This document shows, in pieces, positions 11,122-24,200 of a stretch of DNA of 64,000 nucleotides. The DNA comes from Cloeon dipterum (taxonomy: Eukaryota > Arthropoda > Insecta > Ephemeroptera > Baetidae), in assembly GCF_949628265.1 (NCBI RefSeq), contig NC_088788.1, positions 27,452,335 to 27,516,334 of the forward strand. Reading direction: 5' to 3'. The notes beneath the pieces are model-generated. The model made no database searches. It worked only from the letters and a program-made list of their open reading frames with translations, and was not told the origin of the DNA. Within the stretch, counting starts at the first letter, position 1; each line of letters begins with the position of its first letter. Made by a program: the position numbers and the translations under genes.

Positions 11122-12079
11122 TATTTAATATTCATTTATAAATACCCGATGGTGTACAATAAATTAATAGTAATAGTATTAAAAAAATATTTGATAAATA
11201 ATTGAAAATTTCTCATAGATTTAAAAATAAATTGTTCTTTATGTGATACAGTAATTTTAAACGAAAATTATGAATAGGAGGGAAAGAAGAATTACATTAA
11301 TGTATATTTATGACTGATGACAAACATCAATAGAAAACAGCTCCGTGAAATTTAACTGGTCTATATGTTATTTCAGTAGATATAAAAAAAATTCCGCTAA
11401 AAGTATTGGAGTAAAATAGGTAATTAAATATTAAATCGATTGGAAGACCAAAAATAAATATGGAACTCAATACTTATGCAATGATTATAATGAATAAATA
11501 AAATCACAGCTTGGTGTCAGCCATATACATCTCTGAATTTTTAGGACTTGCTTTTGCAATTTCTTTCTTTGCTCTTCATCTCCCTTTTCTATTTTATCTT
11601 TTAACTATCTGTTTTTATTGTGAAAAAATACTTTAATAATATATTACATATTTATTATATTCAAGAGTTGATTCGGGCCTCCAGATGGGCACTTCGCGCC
11701 TGCCCTTCGGGCACTGGTCTGTTGAGGCGGCGAAATTGACTAAAATATATGCGTCGGTGCCGGCAAAATCGCAAGAAATTGTCCTCAGGTCGCAGGAAGG
11801 TCGGTAACAGGCAAGGATGAAAAACCGTGGCCGAGTATCGCTAAATGGGCTCGAAAGTAATGAAATATGATATTGCTATAATATATTACTCAATATAATG
11901 TATTGCTTACAAAATATTTTGAGTAATTTTTTCGTGTTAGCTAGGTGGCAGCACCACTTTGAAGCTCGGGTATCGGCCATCTTTGTTTTGCGGCGCTGTT
12001 TGGATTGCTTTTTTACGGGGCAAGTCCGGTCCGCGTCCGGCCAGTCGTGCTCTTTTCTAAGTGATTAAGAAGTTTAACT
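11122..12079. other. Array flank and BAP60 upstream region
   Basis: Bases 11122-11670 are AT-rich and I see no gene there. Bases 11671-11860 form an isolated GC-rich patch with the hairpin TGCCC-TTC-GGGCA at 11701-11713. The BAP60 5' untranslated region and promoter should lie in about 11940-12079, just before the start codon; no TATA box is evident. Confidence 0.6.
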
Positions 12080-14619
12080 ATGGCCCAGCGGTTTCCGTCG
12101 GGGCCTGCTCCCGGCCCCGGAGGCCCTCCGCAGCGGTTTGCACCTCCTCCTGGAGCCATGCGTCAATACAGCGGCCCAAATTATAGCGTAAGTTCGAGTT
12201 TTCTCCGGGGGCGTTCAGCATTCATTTTCCAATTCATTTCTTAGCAAATGCAGCAGCGGCCTCCTAACTCTTTTGGTGGGCCAGGCGGGCCCATGGGGGC
12301 GGGGTCACCTGGGCCAAGCATGATGCAAAGGCCCCCGATGCAGCCGTACGTTGGAATGAGGCCTGGAATGCCTCCGGCTCCAGGCGGTGTCAAGAGACCC
12401 GTTGACTCGAGAATCATGGTCAACACACAGCCGAAAAAGTGCGGTGATTGAGTTCAATCTGACGTGAATAAAATACAAATTTTGATTTAATTCGCAGTAA
12501 GAAGAAAAAGAAGCTAGCAGACAAAATCCTGCCGCAGAAAGTGCGAGATTTGGTGCCTGAATCGCAAGCCTACATGGACCTGCTGGCCTTTGAGAGAAAA
12601 CTAGACGCGACCATAATGAGAAAGAGACTGGACATCCAGGAGGCATTGAAAAGACCTATGAAGCAGAAAAAGAAGCTTAGGATATTCATCTCAAACACTT
12701 TTTACCCTGCCAAAGAGCCGGGAGAAACCGAGGAAGGCACCGTTGCTTCCTGGGAGCTTCGCGTTGAGGGTCGACTCCTCGATGACAATAAGAATGATCC
12801 CAACAAGGTGTGATTTTTATCACGGTTCAATATATTTTCGGGGGTTCCTTAATTTGCACAAACTGCTTTTTTACTGCTGATGCCGAATTTTGGCATCTTC
12901 TCTTATTTTATAAAGCAAAAATAAATGTTTTTAATATTTTTTCAGGATATTCACAATTAAATTTTAAGGATTGTGAGAAAAAGTTAATTTACATATTAAA
13001 ATCACTATTTGTTTAAACTCCTCTTTATACTTTTGATGCGTCTCTATGTTGCAGAAATTGATTTAAAAATTATCACTTGCAGGTGAAGCGAAAATTTTCG
13101 TCATTCTTTAAGAGTCTGGTCATAGAGCTGGACAAGAATCTTTATGGGCCGGACAACCACCTGGTTGAGTGGCACCGCACGCCAACGACGCAGGAGACAG
13201 ACGGCTTCCAGGTGAAGCGTCCTGGTGACAAGAACGTGTCGTGCACGATTCTGCTGCTGCTCGACTACCAGCCTCTGCAGTTCAAGCTGGATCCACGGCT
13301 CGCTCGGCTGCTGGGTGTGCACACGCAGACGCGGCCAGTCATCATCAGTGCCCTCTGGCAGTACATCAAGACGCACAAGCTGCAGGACTCGCACGAAAGG
13401 GAGTTCATCAACTGTGACAAGTACCTCGAGCAGATCTTTGCCTGCCAGAGGATGAAGTTTGCAGAGATCCCGCAAAGGCTGAATCCGCTGCTGCACCCGC
13501 CAGATCCAATCGTCATCAACCACACCATTAGCGTGGAAGGGGTTGAGCAGAAGCAGACCGCCTGTTATGACATCGACGTTGAGGTTGACGACACGCTCAA
13601 GACGCAAATGAACAACTTCCTCTTGTCCACTGCTAGTCAGCAGGAGATTCAAGTGAGTAACCAGTGCTTATTGAAAAATATGCCATGATTTTCTATCTGG
13701 ACAGTGTTTTTTAGTTTTCTAATGTTAAAATGCTTTAGAAGCGTAATAATTTTTTTAAGTGCAAAGTAAGATTTACATACATTTTATTCTCTCTGAATTT
13801 CAGAGCCTTAAATAGAAAAATAATTCATATTTGAAAATTCATCAGGGTTCGCACTATGATTCTCACAATCCAGCAGAGTTTGTCTTTAGCATTTTCATTT
13901 TGCAGTAACATTAAGCTATAAAAAGAAAATTTTGCTCATATTCTAGATCTGCAAGTTCCCTTTTAATCCATGAACTTAAGCTGGATTATCATATAAATGA
14001 ATTACTCTTATATTTATTAAGGATAAGCCGAGTTTTTAATAGTTAAAATCTTTATATTAACCATTGACTTAATAAAGCATTGTATTCTGGTCTAAATTTG
14101 TAAAATACAAAAAGATTTAAATACAAACTTACCCGAATAAAAAGATTGTTAGTTTTGTTTTATGGTTCTAATTTTAAGAACAAATTTCTTCTGCTTCATT
14201 GTCTGCGTTCTCCAAGCCCTGATTAAACTATTTTTATTTACTAAATCCGTTAAATCTTAACTTTCAGAGCCTTGACAACAAAATTCATGAAACTGTTGAT
14301 ACAATCAACCAGTTGAAAACAAACAGGGAATTCTTCCTGAGCTTTGCCAAGGACCCGCAGCAGTTCATTCACAAGTGGATAATATCCCAAACACGGGATT
14401 TGAAGGTAATCAATCAATCAAATCAATTCCCTTTGGCCTTGAAACTGACGAAATCTCTTGCAGACGATGACGGATGTCGTAGGCAATCCCGAAGAGGAGC
14501 GGCGATCAGAGTTCTACTATCAACCTTGGGCTCAAGAGGCTGTGTGTCGTTATTTCTACACCAAGGTGCAGCAGAAGAGGGCCGAGTTGGAACAGGCGCT
14601 TGGCATCCGCAGCTCGTAG
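12080..14619 (+). CDS. Bap60: BAP60 / SMARCD: Brahma (SWI/SNF) chromatin-remodelling complex 60-kDa subunit
   Basis: Coding exons are 12080-12187, 12245-12438, 12498-12807, 13083-13652, 14268-14405 and 14464-14619, giving a 491-residue protein in continuous frame, close to the usual ~500 residues. Residues 1-100 are a Pro/Gly/Met-rich low-complexity tail. A Lys run follows, then the conserved SMARCD core, with a SWIB domain at about residues 265-340 ([28 protein letters not shown]) and a C-terminal helical region ending in [10 protein letters not shown]. The family is a nuclear scaffold subunit linking transcription factors to the Brahma/BRG1 ATPase. The exon 2 donor (GTGCGG) is weak, but only it keeps the frame. 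The start is the first in-frame ATG after the GC-rich leader. The gene converges on the orcokinin gene. Confidence 0.95.
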
Positions 14620-14854
14620 ATTTGTGTTTTTGCTAAAAATTTACTCTCTCATAACTTAGTCGTTAAGATTTGAATTCTATATATTATTGTGAGATTCATT
14701 CTGTAAAATACAATGAAATAATTTCTAGCTTTAGACACAAATTTATTTTATTGCTTCCCTAAAATACTCATATTGATCGTGGTGGTCAACTCATTGTCAG
14801 ATCAACTCTACCTTGAGTTTTTTCTTTTACAATTTTGAGTAGGGGTTTGACAAA

Positions 14855-14860
14855 AATAAA
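14855..14860 (+). terminator. Possible BAP60 poly(A) signal
   Basis: This AATAAA lies 236 bases after the BAP60 stop codon. It is the first canonical hexamer I see downstream, though non-canonical variants occur earlier near 14710. Confidence 0.45.
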
Positions 14861-15027
14861 ATGAGAATTGTCTTGAGCACAGCTAATTGTACTTTTTTGA
14901 GAGCTTGGTAAGGTCAGTTCAGCCAATCAGGGGATACATTAATTAGTGATGAACGTGAATAAACTCCTAATGCTACTCACAGCAATGACATCAAATACAT
15001 AGGTATCCTTTGGGTTAAATGTAAATG

Positions 15028-15033
15028 TTTTAT
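15028..15033 (-). terminator. Poly(A) signal after orcokinin A exons
   Basis: AATAAA on the minus strand lies about 215 bases after the A stop codon. It is placed to end the longer transcript. Confidence 0.55.
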
Positions 15034-15246
15034 TCTCAAATAAAAAGTAAAAAACACAAACGCCAGCCTAATAGTACTTTTCACAAGCAAAGTTTTCCGG
15101 CCTAGTGTTTGTAAAATACATTTTTGATACATCTTGAAAGGTTTTAAGGTATGGAAGTGATTGATATGGTGAAAGTCGTGCGTTTGTGGAACATTTTATC
15201 AGCTATAGTTACATTTAACTGAAGGGCATTGTAGGAGACTCAGGAT

Positions 15247-18200
15247 TCAGTTTCCCGGAGGACCGCGGCGTTTGTAGAATCCATCAAAAGCGCTTCGATC
15301 GATCTCATCAAAATTTCTCTTGTTGAAGCCATCGAAGCCTGTTCTGTCTATCTCGTCAAAGTTCCTTTTCCAAAAGCCGTCAAAGCCTGTCCTGTCGATC
15401 TCGTCAAAATTGCGCTTTTGTCCTCCGAACGAAACACCACTGGAAAATAAATGCAAAAAAATTCAGCAACTTTTGTTAAAGGCGTTAGCAGCAGGATGCG
15501 AGCTATGCAACCGTTTGACATCACGAGTGAAGCCGGTTGCATATCCGAAATTTAACAGGAGCCTTACTTTATTGAGTCAAAACCACCGCCACGCTTGTTG
15601 GTGCCAAAAGAAGCTCCGGTCAATGTGTCAAAGGACCTGGCAGGCCTCGGTGGCAGCCGCATAAACGCCTGTCGCAGCAGCAGCCGGCCTGGAACTGTTA
15701 GAGAAGATTTTCTTTCAGTCGCAGAATAAAATAACTTCTCTGTCTGTATGTGCCATCAATTATTTGGTGTTTGTGTATTTCAAAGAGTGTGACTTTATAT
15801 TTTCCTGTGTTTCACTTTGTGCACGCAGGTTTCGTCAGCAGTGTTTATTTTCCTCCGTGCGTTTGTGCTTAGTATTCCGCCTTTGAGCCGTGGAAATCTC
15901 GTTACAGACTTGCTCTGTGCTCCTCAGTCGCATATTATTGCGCACCAAGTGAATATGCAGCTCACACGCAGCCTGAAAGCAATCACTCTGTTCAAATTCC
16001 CACAGGAGGCGGTGAAGGAAAAATAAAAAGGCGGAGTGCCTGATGGTGTCTATTTATTCAATACATTCGATACAACATTCCAATTTACACAAGACAAGTA
16101 GTATGCTCTCAATTCTCGTCAGCGAAACTCTTGACGAGGTGGCCGCCGCCAAGGCCTCCCAGACTGCGGACTAGTTGGCCGCCCCCGAGGCCGCCGAGAC
16201 TCCTCACGAGCTGGCCGCCACCGAGGCCACCTAGGCTGCGAACCAACTGGCCGCCTCCGAGGCCGCCGAGACTGCGCAGGCGGTGCCGCAAGCCGAGGAG
16301 CTCACCGCTCCCGAGGCCTCCAAGGTTGCGGTAGACATCCTCCAGGCCGATGATGCTGCCGCCCCCGAGACCCCCGAGGTTCCGTTCGTCCTCGTAGTCA
16401 ATGCCGATGATGCTACCCCCACCTAGGCCACCGTTGTTGTGCACGTCCAACAGAGGCCAGTTGAGGTGGTGGAGGCGGTGGCCTGAAATCGGCAAGCAAC
16501 TGCGTCAGTATAATGGATTGACCGTGAAAGGTTTTGTCTCGCAGGTGACGAAAACACAATGGGCCAGGTGGTGCGGAAAGCGGAAAAGTGCACGCGCAGG
16601 AGTGTTAATCAAGAGTAAGAGCAATTAAAAAAAGGGCGAGAAAACGTCTTTCATGTTTAATATCTGCGAGTGCTTGGTTTTCTTTTGCTACATTGCACTT
16701 TTATTATTTCATGAGGGAAAGCTCACTCTGCTAATGGGCTAGTCGAGAAAAAAGGCAAACGTTTTATGCGCTATTTTTTAAAGACAATATCGATTTTGTT
16801 TGAAAAATTCTACGACACATGAAAAAGGGTCATCTTCCTTGGAAAATATAATTTTCACTTTATCGTGGTGTGGGTTCTTAAAATGCAAATTAGAAGTTAC
16901 AAATGGTTTCATGGGACGGTTTCTGAAAGTGATTAATATGCTTTAGCCACATATATAGTAACGAGCTATGTGTGCGCCCAACGAATAACATGGGACATCA
17001 CTTGCCGCAAAGGATGAGCCCAGTCCTCTTTAAAGGACCACCGCACTTTGTAAAAAAGGTATTAAAATACAGAATAAGCAATAAAACAAACAAAAAACTA
17101 CTATTTATTCCATCTGCAAAATGAGAAAGTGTGCACGTCACCTTCCAATTATTATTCTTTTTTAACCTCACCCACACTTTCCCATGTTTTTGTTTTCCGT
17201 TTTAAGGTCTAGATTGGAAAATAAGTTAAAAAGATTTTATTTATCTTATTTTCTAAATCCAAAAACACACTGCAAGCTGCAAGAGAAAATTTAAAAAAGG
17301 AGAATTAGTCGATATACACAGTAACAAAAGCTTATGGAAATCAACACATAAATGAACGGGATTGATGCACAAATACCAACCTTTATGAAAGCAGAGACAG
17401 GGACGAGAGACAAGAAGACGGTCACTTGCTGATTATCACCTGTCGCAGGTAACAGGACACGACACGCACAAGACGAGTGAAAAGCATTTTGATGCTGCTG
17501 CTATACCTTTTTTTCCACGGCGAGACAAAAACGAGTACAAAACAAAAGACGCGCACGAACGAAAGGCCTGAAGCACAGAGAGTGCAACGCAGTTTTTGAC
17601 ACAACGGCCCACTTTTAATCTTTCTTTATACTCCCAGCGTGTATTTCGCCTCCCGGAAAATGTTCACTGAATGTAACACACACTGCGTGTGATTATTCAG
17701 CTACCTTTTGATGGGAGGATGTAGGATGTATGAGACATGTTATCTCTTTTTGACATTTTTTGAAAAGCGTAAATTGTGACAAATTAAAACGAGAGAGTCC
17801 ATTATCTAAATAGAGAGCCAGAACGGGATGCTCTGCGTAATTGAGTTTTAAAATGATTAGATTAACTTGACTGAGAAACTTGCTTGGATTCAAATTTGGC
17901 ACGAGAAATTTTGACAGACAGTTGTCACACTGTTCGTATCTCACCTAATTCTGCCGCCTGGTTGTTGTGCCCTTGCAACTCGTATTCCGAGAGAGTTTCA
18001 TCCTGCAACAGGTAAAGTTTCTAAATTAAGTAAAATTTCCACTTCTTTTTGCGAGAATTTTGAAATAAAATTATATTTAACATGGGGTCGATAGAATATT
18101 TCTCCTCTACCTTCCGCGCACACAGCACTCCAGTTGGAAAGAAAATGTTTAGTGCGGTTCCGCAAAAATATTAATTCCCAAATGTTCAGGTCGACATAAG

Positions 18201-21200
18201 CATGCAGAATTAATTAAACGACCATGTTTTCAGTAACATATAAAACGAACCGGTAGCCAGCCTTTGAATTAATTGCCCACTGGGATGTGGGAAGCAAAAT
18301 GCGAGCTCTCATTGAAATTCATGGTGCTGAATATTCTAAATAATAACACACTGTTTTCATATTCACGCTTCGGAGGTGAAAACAAAACATTTAATTTTGT
18401 TTAGAACTTTACCATTCATCCGGTTAATCTCCAGTCATCAGAGCCAAAACCTTTTTCATTGAGCGCGCTTTTTACAATATTAACAACATAAAATATATGG
18501 TGTTCATTACGCATTTTTAACGAATCCGACTAATATACATATTTAAAAACGGGATTCTTGTTCATTTTGTTGCGACCAAGGCGAGAACTCGAATTTTATA
18601 GTGTATGCTCCGCGTGCACCTACAATGCAGGTTTCTGAATGAGAGCTGTATTTGAGGGGGGATCTAATGCGGGCTGCGGGTGCGGAAGCCTATATTTGAT
18701 TATAAAAATAAAGCCGAAATCCATTTAAATTTGAGTGGTGTGCGAAAGCGCTCCGACTCGTTGTTTGTACCATTTCAGCATGCGTGAATGAAATTTACGG
18801 GACAAAAATCTAGCGTTTCAATCCAATCCCGCGGTGAAGGAGGTGCGACAGCGGTCCTTCACAGGACCAGGCTCATCCCTTGCGGCGTGTATGCAGTCAA
18901 ATGTTATTCGTTCGCGATATTATTGCGCACATGTGGCTCTTTACAAGCTGGTGGCTATAAGCACAAGTCAAAATCATTTCCACTGTCCTAAACATATCAC
19001 CTAAATTCTGTCTAATAGAAGTAAATTTTTATCAGCAAAGAGCGTGTCAAGAAGTGACCGCAGAATGTGTCGAAATAAACGACAACTACTGATAACGCTC
19101 CCGCCTCAAGCAACTGCTCCTTGATGGGCCAGGGGAATAGAGCCACACAACTCTAAGAAAAAAATTAAATGCAAACAAAGGTCCCACGCCCGAGCACAGT
19201 GGAAAATTGCATAAGCATGAGATGAATTTGTGCGGCGGAATGATTTGTTTGTCCTTGGTACATGAGGTGTGCAGGACACGCCTGAGCGGTCACAGGACAG
19301 GACGCTTGGCTGGTCAGACCAGATACACACACACAAACTCGCTCCCTAATACCCTTACGCTGTATATAGAGGAGCAAGACAAAAAGCGCACGTTCGACGA
19401 CCACCTGCGCAAACATGCCAAAGGTTTTGCTGGTGTTGCCGCCTAAAAAAGAGGACGCGCGCCGTGATTGGAAAAAGCGACGGATAAAAGAGCGTTTGCA
19501 CAGGCTCAAGTCGCATTAGGCCGTCTGTGTGTGCATGCGAGCGGGTGAAAGCTTTGCAAATAGCATTACAGCTAACTTCGTACAACACAAACCACGCTAG
19601 GTCAATTGCTCAGATAGAGGGACCCAAAGTCGATGCGATCACAAAAATCAAAGGAGAGCTGTGTTACTACCCCGTCCTTAAAAAGCATTGCGTTGTGAAA
19701 GCGCGTCGTGGGTAAACTTTTTCAAGGTGTGACTTTTTTGCTCTTTTTATCCCTGTCCGAGGACCGGGAAGGGCGCGCACTGCACTGGCACGAATGCTGA
19801 AACCCGGGTCCCAATAACACCGCGAACGGATAACATGCTGGGCGCACCAAGCCGCACAGGGATCCAGCCCACTGGAGGGCCACTTGCCTCAAAAACTTCC
19901 TTGACTTGAAAGCCAAGGAACTGTCAACCCAAGTTAACCCACATAAAATAAAATTCCCAATCGAGGCAATTGGAATTGAGCAAATACAGCCACAAAATAA
20001 TCTTGATGCCCGAATGTGTTGTACATTATTTCAGCTGAAATGCTGCTATCAAGAACAACAAACGTTTGTTATGTCAGTTATCATCAACCGCGGAAACGCG
20101 TAAGACCCTTTGGGGAGGCTTACGCGTCGTGTCTGCGTGAATTTGCAGCACGCATTTCAAAGTATAGCTCTGCTCCTAGGTATTAACGCCAAAACTGTCA
20201 GCTATGCCTACCGAATTTAATGTAGTGTTTGAGTGACCAAAAACAATGCTTCCCCGAACCAAATAATTAATGTGTTAACTACTGTGCAAACATATTATAT
20301 AAAATAATATAATAAAAATTGTAAATATATATTTTTGGGATTTACGGACAGATTAAAATTGAATGCTCCTCAAAAATACGATGTCCGACAGTATGAAAGG
20401 TATTGTTTTTGGTTAAAAAATCGCACAAATATTGTATTTTTGTACCTATTTAATATAGTTCAAAAACACTTCTAAATTAATTCATGGCCCTTTTGGCGTT
20501 AATATTTTGCTATAGATAAGCCTAAAGAGAATCTCGATATCTCTAGCATTGCGACAAACGAATCGAAAAAATAATTTAAATTTGCTAAACCTGATATAAA
20601 ACATTTTTGGACAACATTTCAACTTTATACCGCGTTTTTATTTAATTTTGAGCATTAGGCTAACGATATTCGAGAACAGGTTAACATTAAAAGTAGGTTT
20701 CATCACACTTATTATCGTTTGAATATATAGTAACTCTAATTTTTTCTCTCATATAAATCAGTGCTCAATCATGTAAGAGGAAATTCAAATTTCCGACCAC
20801 ACAAAGAGGATGAAGTAAAAATTATAAAATTTGTTTGATATTTGAGATGATAATGTATAGTAATTATTCTCTTTAGTCCAGCCGTGAAGTTGCACCTCAA
20901 GACCACGGGGCTTAATAAGAGACAGGCTCAAATTGCATTTCTGGTATGGAAACGCGACTATCGTTTCCGAGTAATTACATATATTTGTAATAGCATTAGC
21001 GCGTGCACCCATTCGACAACAACCCAATTACAGCGCATGAAGCAACGCATAAATTACAACCTATATAGAAGCGGCAGGGTGCGGCTTCATCAGGTAATCG
21101 AATCGCGGAGCAGTGCATCAATTATGCACATTCATGAGCACGTGCTCAAAACTCCACAATTACACGCACAAGCGTGTAGCTGCGACCTCCGACCCTTCTC

Positions 21201-24200
21201 TATTCAATGACAATTGAGTTACGCCGCCAAGTGGACAAGTGGATGCCGAGTGAGTATAGAACAAAGGGCGTTTATAGGGCATTGAATTCTGAAGTTGAAC
21301 CTCGGAACAATAGCAGCAATTATTGGTTGAGCTCAAGTTGCGGATCAATTCTTGTTCATATTTGACAGAGATGTAGCTAACAATAAGGAAAAGAGCTCGC
21401 GGAAATCGATAGTAAGGAAGAGTCTCAATCAAGAAATTTTAATGTATAGTTTCTTGATTACCAGATATACTTAAACGACTGAAACGTTTTTAATTCGGAG
21501 ATATCTTCATTAAAAAAATCAATGCTCACCATGAGGTCCGATTCTAATGGAGATATTTATTTTTAGTGTTGCACCTTGAGCGAGTGCTTCGGAAAAAGAT
21601 TTAAGGTCCAAAAATTGCATTAAGTTCAATTGAGCACGTAGCACGTTCTTAATTCTCTCTTTCAACGAGCCAAACGTTATAAGATTTCGCAGCCGCTGGA
21701 GCCTGATTCTGCCAAATGAAAGCAATATCATCGGCCGCGCAGTATTGATCACTCCTGATTATCCGACGTCCAAACATTCTGGTGATCGCAGGTTGAATTT
21801 GTATCCCTGCTCACGGACAAAAGCAAACACTCGTGCACACCCTCGCTCACTCAGCGACGGCGAAGGCAGTCGGTGGAAAAAGCGTTACGAGTCTAAATTA
21901 GATTTTGAGAGCGTGTGACGGATAATCTACTTGCACGTCAACTGATGCTGAACGGACAAAAAAGTGTTTGCCAGCGTGCGCAGCTCTAACGCAATAAACA
22001 AAGTGAATTTCTGAGCGGCGTTACGGTTTGGTTCCGAATCTGGTGAAACGTGTTTTGTATTGACGCGTCTGCCCAAAATAGTCTTACGCAGGATTTTATA
22101 CCTACAACTTTACCAAATTAAATAAAATTGCCCTGTTTATAACAATAATTTAAGAATTAAGTAAAAGAGAAAACCGAAATTCCCACAAAAGATTCGCATG
22201 CATTTTTTCGCAACTCATCCCAATATTTCCCAAGATGATGAAACAAATTGTGGGTGTATTCTGTTCTGACAGCCGGCAGTGTACAAATTGCACTCTTTTA
22301 AGGAGGAGGACGGTGCTAATGGGGCGAAAAACCTGCGAGCGGTTCCAAGTTTACTGTATTCTCTCAAGCGAGAGCTGTTAGGCAACAAGTTGGGCTCGCC
22401 TGTAGAGCGGGTTGCGTGGCCTTTTCGAATGCGGCCAATGAGGCAGCCGCGCGACAAAGAGCGCAATTTGCGGTGAACGACTCTGCGACGAATTGCGCGC
22501 CGGTTCCCTTGAGCAATTTGGCGGAACAAAAGGTGAAAAACCAGCGGGATGACAGCAGAGCATGTTTGTTAAAAGGGTAATCATTGTAACAATACAAATG
22601 TGGGAACATGTCATATGTCATGTATCACGGCAAAAATATGTTTTCATAAAAACGAATAAGTGATTGTTGGGTTGGTGTATGTTTTTAAAAGATTTTTATA
22701 ATTTAAAAAAAAATAAAAAAAACTCATGGCTATCACTATGGTTTCCCTAGTAATACAACAACGTTTCATTATGATCCTAATAGCGATTGTAGTATAATTT
22801 ATGTTGCGAGACTTGTGTAAAATATCATATTCAAAAGTGTACAGCAAGAAAATCGTCTTTGAAAGAAGCAGCAATATTAACTTTTAAAAATTGATACATT
22901 ATAGAATAGTATTGCACGCATACTGCATTTAATAAATCATCGATTGATAATTTAAAAGCTCGTTGATTTTGAATAAGATCCAGCATTGGTTTTTTTTAAA
23001 TTTAGAAATGATAAATATGAAAAAATAAAAACTGCTTGAAAAGTTTTCTTGTGGGAATCTTTATTTTCACATAGAGAGCAATTCCAACTTTTGAACCTTT
23101 TTATATTACTGAAGGAAGGAAAGCAAGACATGATAAAAAGCAGCGAATTCTACGGTCGCGGATGTTGAATAAATAAGCAAAGTTCTGATTGCACTGATCA
23201 TGTTTCCGCTGAAACCACGAATGACAGAATCGTAAGAAGCGTTGATCAAACTCTGACGCCGTCTGTGACAGGAAAAAAAGCAGCTGACAAGTTAGCAGGT
23301 GGAATTCAAGCCGATCCCCGCGGCCCGCGGGACAAGAGCTTTTATATGTACTTTCGAGTGCGCAGCAAACAGGGTAGAAAAGTGCCTTTGTTGAAATGCA
23401 GCCAGCGTGAATGTTTGGGATTGTTGTGTGCGAGAGACAAGAAGTCAACCCTTCTACCCGAGAGCGCGCGTGTTAATTCTTGCGAGAAAAGAAAGAGATC
23501 CGTCCGTTTTGCGTTGACTTTATCATCATTACGCTTGGCCTGTGGATTTTAGGCTGCGGACACGCTGCTAATGGAACGGGTGAGCGTATTGATTGCGCAC
23601 TGTAGTGACAATTAACACTGGCTAGATTGAGGTTTCGACCGCGTCTATACATATACCAAAAGTAACCATTAGTTTCCGACAGGCCCATTAATTCTGGTTT
23701 TCATCACTTTGCAAATGCGACCGCGTTCAACTTTTTGTTGGGTTTCAAATTACGTCTATTTTAGTGCATCATGGTAGCTGGAACCCTCGCAATTGTATGT
23801 TTCAATATCGAATGAAAAATATGTACGCTGAATAAATGAGCAGTATTTAAGCTCTTCTTTCAAGTTCAGCGTTCCATAACAAATGAGCAAATGTATGTCT
23901 TTTGAGGGGAACACTGAGAGGCTTAAGTTTATTTTTCTTGCTCTGGCGCGTATACTGATTATTTTTTGTAAAATAAATTTTAATACTTTCTATTGAGAAA
24001 ATGGGAGCTGTACTGGTCCATGCTTTATTCAAAATATTTGCGTATAAGGAATTTAGATAGTAAGTAGTAAACCTTCACTCTCCAGTGAGGTGGCAGTCAT
24101 ATCGATGTGTGCGGCACTCATTACTTAAATGGAGATTTCTGATAAAGGGAAACCTCGACCTTCTGCTAGTTGCGCTCCTTTCCACAAAGGTCGCCCTTTT

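Noticed and set aside
12438..12447. Alternative exon 2 donors in BAP60 (GTGATT at 12444)
   Set aside because: Only the GTGCGG donor after 12438 keeps the frame into the Lys-rich exon 3.
16131..16334. Plus-strand Pro/Arg-rich frame opposite the orcokinin B exon
   Set aside because: It is the antisense shadow of the Gly-rich B peptide repeats.
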